From the NCBI GenBank assembly GCA_027622355.1, contig JAQBZT010000134.1, positions 1 to 7,894 on the forward strand: DNA of 7,894 nucleotides. The letters are read 5' to 3'. Every line of letters starts with the position of its first letter. Within the stretch, counting starts at the first letter, position 1. A model generated the notes under the pieces. It made no database searches, was not told the origin of the DNA, and saw only the letters and a list, made by a program, of their open reading frames with translations. Made by a program: the position numbers and the translations under genes. Of this stretch, positions 1 through 5,765 are shown one piece after another. Source of the DNA: a bacterium (GTDB taxonomy: Bacteria; UBA8248).

Positions 1-54
1 ACAGCAGATTCCTCAGTCGCTGCGGGCCCCACCCTGCGCTCCTTCGGAATGACA
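1..54. repeat. Partial copy of palindromic MITE-like element (cut by window edge)
   Basis: This is the right half of the element seen complete at 1350-1427. It shares the inner arm CAGATTCCTC (5-14), the following GTCGCTG, and the outer arm TTCGGAATGACA (43-54), which differs from the complete copy by one base. About 16 extra GC-rich bases lie between the two arms. The left half would lie before base 1. It sits 39 nt past the stop of the hydrolase gene at 94-1263 and has the same orientation as the complete copy. No coding potential is apparent. Confidence 0.75.
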
Positions 55-93
55 CCACGGGTCCGTTGTGCAAATTGACCCACTACCTGCCGC

Positions 94-1263
94 TCATCCG
101 GACTTTGTGTGCCCGCCCAGGACCTCGGCCGCGAAATCGGCCATGTAGTCGTTCGCGATCTCGCGGTCATCGAAATTGCAGTGTTCGCAGGCCCCCTCCT
201 CGATGGAGAAGATTTTGATCTCGGCGCGGGGGCTGTTCACCGCTCCCTCGACACTCTTGCGGGCGTGCGCGAGCGGCACCTGCCGATCGTTTCCTCCGTG
301 CTGGACGAGATAGGGCACCGTCAGCTTGCCGATCACTCCCTCGAGCTTGCAGCCCGCGGCGACCTTCATCGCTTCTTCCACGGTGTCCTTACCGAACACC
401 CAGAGGAGATGCTCGGTGAAATCCGTCACCGAGGGGGCGTCCCCCGTGCCACCCGCCTTCTTGATGAGCTTCCAGGCGAGCTCCTCGAAGTCCCAGAGTG
501 CCCCCCAGGCGATGCAGCACTTGAAGCGCTTCTCGAAGGCGGCCGCCCGCGTTCCGTAGTAGCCGCCCAGGCTCTGGGCGATCATCCCGATGCGATCGGC
601 GTCCACATCATCGCGCCCCTCGAGATAGTCCACCGCCGCCCCGGCCGGGACCTCGGTCTCCGGGAAGGCGGCCAGCCCCCGCAGGCGGAGCGCCCCGCCC
701 ACGCCGGGATGATCCACGTAGAGCACCGAAATCCCCCGCCGGCGGAAGGTCTCGGCGTTCGTGATGTAGGTGGCCTCCTTGATGGAGTCGAAGCCGCCGA
801 AGTGGACCATGCAGGGCTTCCGGCCCTCGCCCGGTGCCCGGGAGAAGACAGAGGGAAGCGTCGTATCCTTATATGGAACTTCAATAAGTTCAGCCTGTTC
901 TCCAGATTTTTCTAGATATAACTTGAAAGTATCGAGGCCCTTTTTATAGGCCTCCAGATTGCGGGGATCGCGGTGGGAGATCAGCCGGTTGGCGTAAAAA
1001 TGCGCCACCGCCGCCCGCATGAACTTCCGCCCCGCGCTGAGGGGGCGCCCCTGCTCCAAATCGGCCCGGCCCATGCGGGCGAATCTCTCGCCGCACACCG
1101 TCCAGGCCTGGTACCAGCGTTCGGGCCCCTGGGGATGGCCCAGCGGGGCCACCTCCTTGAGCCCGGCGCAGACATCATTGATCACCGAGGCCGGCATCCC
1201 GCAGCAGCCCATCGCGGAAATCGCCAGCGTCCAGGGGTAGTTTTCCGGGAAATAGTCTTTCAT
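94..1263 (-). CDS. FrsA-like alpha/beta hydrolase (paralogue 1)
   Basis: A 389-residue serine hydrolase, probably cytoplasmic because no signal peptide is visible. An N-terminal helical region (about 1-125) precedes the alpha/beta core. Core motifs in order are HFGGFDS (154-160), likely the oxyanion region; YVDHPGVGG (182-190); the nucleophile elbow AQSLGG (229-234) with Ser231; HGGNDRQVP (322-330) with acid Asp326; and EHCNF with His361. This layout is that of the FrsA / DUF1100 group, which includes the C-C bond cleaving 2,6-dihydropseudooxynicotine hydrolase. The substrate here cannot be told. The elbow has Ala in place of the first Gly of GxSxG. The start ATG follows a strong GGGAGGAG SD, 5 nt upstream. 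It lies downstream of a second hydrolase of the same type, with a 207-nt gap holding a palindromic repeat. It could also be annotated as an esterase or a dienelactone-hydrolase-like protein. The fold is secure and the function is open. Confidence 0.9.
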   Translation of the reverse strand: MKDYFPENYPWTLAISAMGCCGMPASVINDVCAGLKEVAPLGHPQGPERWYQAWTVCGERFARMGRADLEQGRPLSAGRKFMRAAVAHFYANRLISHRDPRNLEAYKKGLDTFKLYLEKSGEQAELIEVPYKDTTLPSVFSRAPGEGRKPCMVHFGGFDSIKEATYITNAETFRRRGISVLYVDHPGVGGALRLRGLAAFPETEVPAGAAVDYLEGRDDVDADRIGMIAQSLGGYYGTRAAAFEKRFKCCIAWGALWDFEELAWKLIKKAGGTGDAPSVTDFTEHLLWVFGKDTVEEAMKVAAGCKLEGVIGKLTVPYLVQHGGNDRQVPLAHARKSVEGAVNSPRAEIKIFSIEEGACEHCNFDDREIANDYMADFAAEVLGGHTKSG

Positions 1264-1349
1264 GACGCTCTCCTCCCTTCGGTGCCGAAGCCGCGGTTAG
1301 TGTTGCGTTCCAGAAATAGGTTTCGGAAGTCAGCGCCGGAAGCAAAAAA

Positions 1350-1427
1350 TGTCATTCCGAGCGTAAGCGAGGAATCTGTTTTTGAAACAAGCAGATTCCT
1401 CGGTCGCTGTGCTCCCTCGGAATGACA
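1350..1427. repeat. Palindromic MITE-like element, complete copy
   Basis: A 78-bp element made of two perfect nested inverted repeats. The outer arms are TGTCATTCCGAG (1350-1361) and CTCGGAATGACA (1416-1427). The inner arms are CGAGGAATCTG (1368-1378) and CAGATTCCTCG (1392-1402), around a 13-nt loop. The segments between outer and inner arms are unequal (6 and 13 nt). If the ends are taken as GTCATTCC...GGAATGAC, the flanks are AAAT on both sides (1347-1350 and 1427-1430), a possible 4-bp target duplication, though the flanks are A-rich. It carries no ORF. On the minus strand the hairpin is followed by TTTTTT (1349-1344), so it may also act as a transcription terminator for the hydrolase gene ending at 1471. 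Repeats with such ends are common dispersed elements in many environmental bacterial genomes. Confidence 0.85.
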
Positions 1428-1470
1428 AATTTGCCAATGGTCTTATTCAAGGTATTTCCGGGACACGACA

Positions 1471-2658
1471 TTAGATGTACTCCGCCACATAAATGCGCTT
1501 GTCGTGGCCCTTCGGCAGGCCGCCATTGAGCGTGTCCAGCATCCAGTCGGCGATGGCCGGGTAGATGTCCGCCGCCACTTCGCCCATCGGGTGGAAGACG
1601 CCCTCGTAGAGCCAGTGCTCTTTCGGGCACTTGAGGGTGTTCATGAAGACGTCAATGTCCTCGGGCGGGCAGAGCTCGTCCATGTCGCCCGCGACGAGGA
1701 GGTAGTTCGCCTCCAGCTTTTCGGCGATGCCGAGCCAGATGCTGTCGCGCTCCTCGATGAAGGCGTCGAACGCCGCCTCGTCGTGGATGTTCGCCATGTA
1801 CATGTAGATGCGCCGGAAGTTGGGCTGGGCGTGGTTGAAGATGATGTCCGAGGGGCCGACGTTCGCCATCTGGCCGATGACGGCTTTGGGGCGCTTGTCG
1901 TGCGCGCCGATCTCGACCCCCCAGCGGCTCCCCATGCTCATCCCGAAGAGGCCGACGCGGCCGGCGTCCACCTCGGGATGCTCGCAGAGGAAATCAATCA
2001 CCCGGCTCGCGGCGCGGGCGTAGTTGGAATGATCCACCCACACCTCGTTCATGGTGCACTCGCCCTGGCCGGGGCCGTCCATGACGCAGACGTTCATCCC
2101 GCGCTGGAGGAAATAGTTGTTCCAGGGATTCAGATTGTCCTCCTTGACCTGATCCATGCCGGGGATGATGAGCACCGTCGGCTTGGGCCCCGCCCCCTCG
2201 GCCGCCATGAAGATGATGTAGGCGCTCTTGCCGTCCTCGAATTCGAGGGCGTGCTTCTCGATCTTGTTTCCGTGCAGCTCGCGGAACTTTTTGTGGCACC
2301 GCGCCAGGCCCGCGTACCATTCCACCTTCCGGGGATTGCCGTGTATGGGAATGAGGTGCATCGCCCGTGCCCAGCAGAGCGCCGCGCGGTGGTAGTGCTG
2401 GGCGGCGGTGAGGGTGTGGCCTTTCTCCTCGTGCGCCCCGGCGAATTCCTCCTGCTTCGCCGCCTGGTAGGCCCAGGCCTTCGGGAAGGAGCGCCGCCCC
2501 TTCACCCGGCTGTAGACCGCCTGAAGATCCACGTAGCGGAAGCCGCGCTCGAGGCGCCCGCCCATGACGCCGGGGTGGAGGATGTCCTCGTTCTCCGAGA
2601 GCTTGAGGAAGTTGTCGAAAATCCAGTTTTGACCTGCCCGCGATGGCTGTTGCCGCAT
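1471..2658 (-). CDS. FrsA-like alpha/beta hydrolase (paralogue 2)
   Basis: A 395-residue serine hydrolase of the same general design as the neighbouring gene at 94-1263: an N-terminal helical cap (about 1-135), then the alpha/beta core. Visible motifs are LIIPGMDQVKED (163-174), in the oxyanion-hole position; VMDGPGQGE (192-200), typical of FrsA and dihydropseudooxynicotine hydrolase; the elbow GMSMG (239-243) with Ser241; AGDMDELCPPED (323-334) with probable acid Asp327; and GVFHPMGE with His356. All triad residues are present. No signal peptide is visible, so it is probably cytoplasmic. The start ATG has an AGGGG SD five T's upstream. A good promoter lies at 2772-2801. The two hydrolases differ widely in sequence, so they are old paralogues or independently acquired, not a recent duplication. 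The substrate is unknown; C-C bond or ester hydrolysis is the family-level expectation. Confidence 0.9.
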   Translation of the reverse strand: MRQQPSRAGQNWIFDNFLKLSENEDILHPGVMGGRLERGFRYVDLQAVYSRVKGRRSFPKAWAYQAAKQEEFAGAHEEKGHTLTAAQHYHRAALCWARAMHLIPIHGNPRKVEWYAGLARCHKKFRELHGNKIEKHALEFEDGKSAYIIFMAAEGAGPKPTVLIIPGMDQVKEDNLNPWNNYFLQRGMNVCVMDGPGQGECTMNEVWVDHSNYARAASRVIDFLCEHPEVDAGRVGLFGMSMGSRWGVEIGAHDKRPKAVIGQMANVGPSDIIFNHAQPNFRRIYMYMANIHDEAAFDAFIEERDSIWLGIAEKLEANYLLVAGDMDELCPPEDIDVFMNTLKCPKEHWLYEGVFHPMGEVAADIYPAIADWMLDTLNGGLPKGHDKRIYVAEYI

Positions 2659-2771
2659 AAAAACCCCTTTCCGTGGATGAAAGCGAACGCCTCCTCCCTC
2701 TGTTGGGGCGGCCGGATAAAGCCCCCCCCCGGCGAGAAGGTTTTGGCGCGAAATCAGTTGAAGGTATCTGG

Positions 2772-2801
2772 ATTATCTTCGGCGGGATGTTCTGCGGTCA
2801 A
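2772..2801 (-). promoter_or_regulatory. Sigma70-type promoter upstream of hydrolase gene 1471-2658
   Basis: Read on the minus strand, the -35 box is TTGACC (2801-2796), followed by an 18-nt spacer and the -10 box GATAAT (2777-2772). Transcription would begin near 2765, giving a leader of about 107 nt before the hydrolase ATG. That leader contains an uninterrupted run of nine G's (2730-2722 on the minus strand). The rest of 2659-2863 shows no credible gene. Confidence 0.6.
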
Positions 2802-2863
2802 CCGAGATCGGGACTCAGTTCGCGGGGCGTTGCCGCCTTCGGGATAGGCGCAAAAAAAGAGGT

Positions 2864-3436
2864 TTAATTTGTTCTGTCGAAATTTACCCCAAGTAATCTT
2901 CTGAATTCGCCTGCAAGATCTCGTCTGATCTCGGGGACGAGGCCCTCGCTTACATCTTTGTAAACCGCAAAAGCTTTTTTGTAATCTTTGTTGCCTGATT
3001 CATTTGAAATTTCATATTCTAGCCATATTTTCCGTAATGTTTCCTCAAGACGTTCTAATTTTTTGGATAATTCCACATTGAAATAAATGATATTTTTTTG
3101 GATTAAAGAAATTAGTTTCCTGGCATTTTCAGCGGCCAAATCACCTTTTTCGTCTTTCGTTGGAAGGCCTTCCCCAGTAAATTGAGAGGGATTCATGTAA
3201 TCTTGAAATGCGCTGTGTGTAGCAACAATTTGATGGTAAATATCTTTAATTATGATTGCTCGCTCATTCAATAGGATTTCAATTTTTTTCTGTTCGTTTG
3301 TTGCTTGGCTCTTAAAGGATTCTAATTCCTTGTCGAAAAAATGCTTGATCAAGGATCTGGACAGAAAACCGATTACGCCAGCAACTACACCACCAGTGAC
3401 GGAATATTGGAGAAGAACTTGGATCCAATCAGGCAT
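2864..3436 (-). CDS. Hypothetical membrane-anchored helical protein
   Basis: A 190-residue protein of no recognised family. One likely N-terminal transmembrane segment (about residues 7-27, glycine and valine rich) is followed by a long charged, helix-prone region. Residues 35-75 and 105-140 look like coiled coil, rich in Lys, Glu, Leu and Ile. This suggests a single-pass membrane protein with a cytoplasmic helical domain. No catalytic motif is seen. The ATG at 3436 is preferred over an in-frame TTG at 3478, because GGAA lies 8 nt before it and the TTG has no SD. Base composition is far from its neighbours: 3061-3120 holds only 13 G or C in 60, while flanking genes are clearly GC-rich. It lies on the 3' side of tRNA-Pro, so it is probably horizontally acquired. 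A role in phage defence or an accessory envelope function is possible, but nothing in the sequence proves it. Confidence 0.75.
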   Translation of the reverse strand: MPDWIQVLLQYSVTGGVVAGVIGFLSRSLIKHFFDKELESFKSQATNEQKKIEILLNERAIIIKDIYHQIVATHSAFQDYMNPSQFTGEGLPTKDEKGDLAAENARKLISLIQKNIIYFNVELSKKLERLEETLRKIWLEYEISNESGNKDYKKAFAVYKDVSEGLVPEIRRDLAGEFRRLLGVNFDRTN

Positions 3437-3438
3437 AA

Positions 3439-3449
3439 TGTCATTCCGA
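3439..3449. repeat. Possible relic of the palindromic element terminus
   Basis: TGTCATTCCGA matches exactly the first 11 bases of the element at 1350-1427 and is followed by a loosely similar TGCTTAGG. Nothing resembling the rest of the element follows. It lies directly upstream of the AT-rich gene, where its complement CGGAATGACA contributes the GGAA that may serve as the ribosome binding site. Confidence 0.35.
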
Positions 3450-3535
3450 TGCTTAGGGGCTGAAATTACCCCCTTCAAGGAACAAGGGTGTGGCGCATCG
3501 AGAAGGCGATATCACCAAGGTCAAGAATGGCACAC

Positions 3536-3556
3536 CAAACCAAAGTATCTGGTTTG
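3536..3556 (-). terminator. Hairpin downstream of tRNA-Pro, possible terminator or processing site
   Basis: A perfect 7-bp inverted repeat CAAACCA / TGGTTTG with a 7-nt loop begins 12 nt after the encoded CCA end of the tRNA on the minus strand. The following bases (GTGTGCC) are not a U-run, so it is not a classic rho-independent terminator. It may mark the end of the tRNA precursor. Confidence 0.25.
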
Positions 3557-3568
3557 TAGAGATTTAAT

Positions 3569-3645
3569 TGGTCGGGGCGAGAGGATTTGAACCTCCGGCC
3601 TCCTGCTCCCGAAGCAGGCGCGCTACCAAGCTGCGCTACGCCCCG
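3569..3645 (-). tRNA. tRNA-Pro (anticodon CGG)
   Basis: A complete 77-nt tRNA gene including encoded CCA. The acceptor stem pairs CGGGGCG (3645-3639) with CGCCCCG (3579-3573), then discriminator A and CCA (3571-3569). The D-arm contains AGCTTGGTAGCG. The anticodon stem CCTGC/GCAGG encloses the loop TTCGGGA, with anticodon CGG at 3611-3609, reading proline codon CCG. The T-arm has the usual GGTTCAAATCC. Its 5' end is only 6 nt after the pcm stop codon, so it is probably made as part of the surE-pcm transcript and released by RNase P. I see no separate promoter in the pcm 3' end. Confidence 0.97.
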
Positions 3646-3651
3646 ATAAAT

Positions 3652-4323
3652 TTATTTTCCGTTTTCTCTCCAGCCGTACTTTCCCACCAGCTTGACGAAG
3701 ACGCAATTCGCAAGGGCCTTGGGCGCGGAGAAGTTTCCGGCCGCATCGCGCGCGATGATCACGAGCTCCTGCCCTTCCCCGCCGCCGAGCGGCATGACCA
3801 GCCTTCCGCCGGGGGCGAGCTGCTGCCGCCAGGGCTCGGGGACCTCCGGCGCCGAGGCGGCCGCGATGATGCGGTCGAAGGGTGCCTCGTCTGCCCAGCC
3901 GTAGGTGCCGTCCGCCCCCCGGAGCTGAAAGTTCCGGTAGCCCATCTCCTCGAGGCGCGCGCGGGCGGCGTCGGCCAGCTCGCCGATGCGCTCGATGGCG
4001 CGGACGCTTCCGGCCAGCTCGGCCAGAAGAGCGGTAACGTAGCCGGAACCGGCGCCGATCTCAAGCACTTTTTCATTTCCTTGAAGAGCGAGGGCCTCGA
4101 GGCTGGCGGCCACGATCAGCGGCTGGGAGATGGTCTGCCCGTGGCCGATGGGAAGCGCCTTGTCCGAATAAGCCTCTTCCTCAAGAAAATCGGGCACGAA
4201 CAGATGGCGCGGCACCCGCCGCATGGCGTCCAGGATGCGCGCATCGCGGATGCCCCGGGCGGCGAGCTGCCCCTCGACCATCTCCTCGCGGGCGCGGGAG
4301 TGGCGGCTCTCCCCCCGGTTCAT
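3652..4323 (-). CDS. pcm: Protein-L-isoaspartate O-methyltransferase
   Basis: A 223-residue cytosolic enzyme that uses S-adenosylmethionine to methylate isoaspartyl residues in aged proteins and so starts their repair. The sequence shows the family's active-site loop LPIGHGQTISQP (57-68), the SAM-binding motif I VLEIGAGSGY (86-95), the acidic ribose-binding position in AIERIGELAD (109-118), the PFDRIIAAASAPEVP strand (148-162), and GGRLVMPLGGGEGQEL (172-187). Length is close to the usual 205-225. The start ATG at 4323 follows surE by 11 nt and has AAGGGG upstream. Met15 is an alternative start that would fit shorter homologues. An open frame continues upstream to 4575 but lies inside surE out of frame, so it is not used. 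The surE-pcm order is the well-known conserved pair. The gene is followed after 6 nt by tRNA-Pro. Confidence 0.96.
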   Translation of the reverse strand: MNRGESRHSRAREEMVEGQLAARGIRDARILDAMRRVPRHLFVPDFLEEEAYSDKALPIGHGQTISQPLIVAASLEALALQGNEKVLEIGAGSGYVTALLAELAGSVRAIERIGELADAARARLEEMGYRNFQLRGADGTYGWADEAPFDRIIAAASAPEVPEPWRQQLAPGGRLVMPLGGGEGQELVIIARDAAGNFSAPKALANCVFVKLVGKYGWRENGK

Positions 4324-4334
4324 ATTCCGGCCCC

Positions 4335-5090
4335 TTAGCGGAGGTCCCATTGCTCCATCTCTTTCATCGCTTCGAAGTCGGTGAGGTCGAGGCGGATGGG
4401 GGTGATGGAAATCTTGTTTTTCGTGATGGCCTCGAAGTCGGTATCGGGCTCGTTCACCCAGCGGAGACCGTTTCCGCCGATCCAGTAATACTCCCGCCCG
4501 CGGGGGTCGATTTTTTCGACGATGGTGTCCGCATAAATACGCTTTCCCTGCCGGGTGAAGAGCACTCCGGCGCATGTGTCTTCCGGGATGTTGGGGAAAT
4601 TCACGTTCAGGAGGACGTCCCGCTTCAGCCCCCGCGCGAGTGTCTCCTCGGTGATGCGGCGGGCCCAGGACTTGGCCAGCTCGAAGTGGAAAGCGCCCCC
4701 GTCCTCCCAGCAGAGCGAGAAAGCGATAGCGGGCAACCCGATGAGGGTGGCCTCCATCGCGGCGGCCACCGTCCCCGAGTAGGTGATGTCATCGCCCATG
4801 TTGGCGCCCTTGTTGATGCCCGAGAGAACGATGTCGGGCCGGGGCTCTTTGAAGAGGCCGTTCAGGGCCAGGTTTACGCAGTCGGTCGGGGTTCCGTCCA
4901 CGGCGTACCACCCCTCGCGCACCTTCTCGACCCGGAGGGGGCGGTAGAGGCTCAGGGAATGGCTCGCGGCGCTCTGCTCCCGGTCGGGGGCGACGACAAG
5001 GACCTCCCCCAGGGGTGAGACCGCCTCATGAAGGGCCGCTAGGCCGGGGGAGCTGACGCCATCGTCGTTTGAGAGAAGGATTCGCACCAT
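4335..5090 (-). CDS. surE: 5'/3'-nucleotidase SurE
   Basis: A 251-residue metal-dependent phosphatase that removes phosphate from nucleoside 5'- and 3'-monophosphates, and in some species short polyphosphate. It is cytosolic and linked to stationary-phase survival. Metal and active-site residues are all present: SNDDG (7-11) with Asp9 and Asp10, the SAASHS segment (40-45) with Ser40, DGTPTDCV (65-72), and SGINKGANMGDD (90-101) with Asn93. Length is standard for SurE (about 250). The start ATG is set by family alignment from memory (MxRILLSNDDG). No strong SD stands just upstream, only a GGAA about 13 nt away. A good promoter lies 55 nt upstream. It is the first gene of a probable surE-pcm-tRNA-Pro unit. 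Confidence 0.97.
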   Translation of the reverse strand: MVRILLSNDDGVSSPGLAALHEAVSPLGEVLVVAPDREQSAASHSLSLYRPLRVEKVREGWYAVDGTPTDCVNLALNGLFKEPRPDIVLSGINKGANMGDDITYSGTVAAAMEATLIGLPAIAFSLCWEDGGAFHFELAKSWARRITEETLARGLKRDVLLNVNFPNIPEDTCAGVLFTRQGKRIYADTIVEKIDPRGREYYWIGGNGLRWVNEPDTDFEAITKNKISITPIRLDLTDFEAMKEMEQWDLR

Positions 5091-5144
5091 GTATCAATGA
5101 TTTTCCAGAAGTCGGGCGGAGTGATCCTACCTGAAAACGTGGGG

Positions 5145-5173
5145 AGTATAGGGGGGCCTTCCGGGTGCGTCAA
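5145..5173 (-). promoter_or_regulatory. Sigma70-type promoter of surE-pcm-tRNA-Pro
   Basis: On the minus strand, the -35 box is TTGACG (5173-5168), followed by a 17-nt spacer and the -10 box TATACT (5150-5145), a near-consensus pair. Transcription should start near 5138, giving a leader of about 48 nt before surE. This separates surE from the small ORF ending at 5258. Confidence 0.75.
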
Positions 5174-5257
5174 TGCGGGAAGTTTGGGGTGGCGATTTCT
5201 TTTTTCGAACCGGAAAAAGGGACCGCGGGGGGCCGGCACATACCGGCGAGGCAGACG

Positions 5258-5452
5258 CTAGACGACAAGATTGATGTTATTGGGGGACTGGATGACGTCC
5301 GCGGCGATCATCGTCACCAACAGGCGCTCGTCGGCCACCTGTTTGGTGGCGACCAGCCGCGCCACATCGGAGCGTGCGGTCGCAATGGCCCCGAAGATCA
5401 AGGGCGGCCGGAGGCCGCGCGCTACGGCAGTGATGACATTGGGGTCTGCCAT
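5258..5452 (-). CDS. Small hypothetical protein (64 aa)
   Basis: I do not recognise this 64-residue ORF. Support for it comes from base use: its third codon positions are strongly G/C, as in the surrounding GC-rich genes. A GGGGGG-containing SD lies 9 nt before the ATG at 5452. The product is mostly hydrophobic and small residues with scattered charges (MADPNVITAVARGLRPP at the start), without signal peptide, clear membrane segment, or Cys or His metal motif. It is divergent from metY and ends 85 nt before the -35 box of the surE promoter. A 5-bp GC hairpin follows its stop (GCCGG and CCGGC around 5229-5244), too weak to call a terminator. The opposite-strand ORF over the same bases lacks this support. 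It may still be spurious. Confidence 0.5.
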   Translation of the reverse strand: MADPNVITAVARGLRPPLIFGAIATARSDVARLVATKQVADERLLVTMIAADVIQSPNNINLVV

Positions 5453-5765
5453 GACTTCTTGCCCCCCTCTGAAAACTCCCGAAAAACAGCAATAAATGCT
5501 GAAATCGCTGTGAACCAAATCCCTCTGCTTTTGTACTTATCGGCGGAACGCCGAGGGACTTAAGAAATTCTCCTAGAAAACATGGGATTTTCTCCCTCTT
5601 TCCTCCAAAATCAAAAATAACACAAATAAAATCAAATAGATAAAAAACTCTCTGGCCTCGCAACCGCCCTGCGCGTGCCCGCCCTTGCGAAGCCTGCCTT
5701 TTGCGTAGAAAATGCGCATCCTCGTTGGAAAAATCATATTTTCTCATTCAGGCAGAGGGAGTGAT
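5453..5765. other. Divergent intergenic region with hairpins and AT-rich tract
   Basis: This is 313 bp between the small ORF and metY. It holds three small structures. CAGCA/TGCTG (5487-5501) on the minus strand is followed by TTTTT (5486-5482) and resembles a weak attenuator ahead of the 64-aa ORF. TCGGCG-GAA-CGCCGA (5540-5554) is a perfect 6-bp hairpin, and a competing outer pairing exists between TCCCTC (5520-5525) and GAGGGA (5553-5558). AGAAAA/TTTTCT (5575-5593) is a third inverted repeat. A tract of almost only A, T and C spans about 5606-5650. I could not find a convincing -35/-10 pair for metY. No known methionine riboswitch motif is recognisable. Confidence 0.5.

Noticed and set aside
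1504..2847. 447-codon open frame on the plus strand over the hydrolase gene
   Set aside because: It is the antisense shadow of a clear alpha/beta hydrolase with an intact triad; the frame stays open because of GC-rich codon bias, and its protein has no recognisable domain.
2844..2863. T-run after the AT-rich gene as a terminator
   Set aside because: Seven T's on the minus strand follow the stop, but no stem precedes them.
3456..3567. Short plus-strand frame ending just before the tRNA that could be a C-terminal gene relic (ends in SIWFVEI)
   Set aside because: It has only about 35 codons, no start signal and no recognisable family; chance is as likely.
4324..4575. Longer N-terminus for pcm (84 extra codons)
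   Set aside because: It would lie out of frame inside surE, the residues do not resemble the family, and an ATG with SD sits at 4323.
5519..5765. SAM or other methionine riboswitch before metY
   Set aside because: None of the conserved cores of the SAM riboswitch classes I know can be recognised; only simple hairpins are seen.
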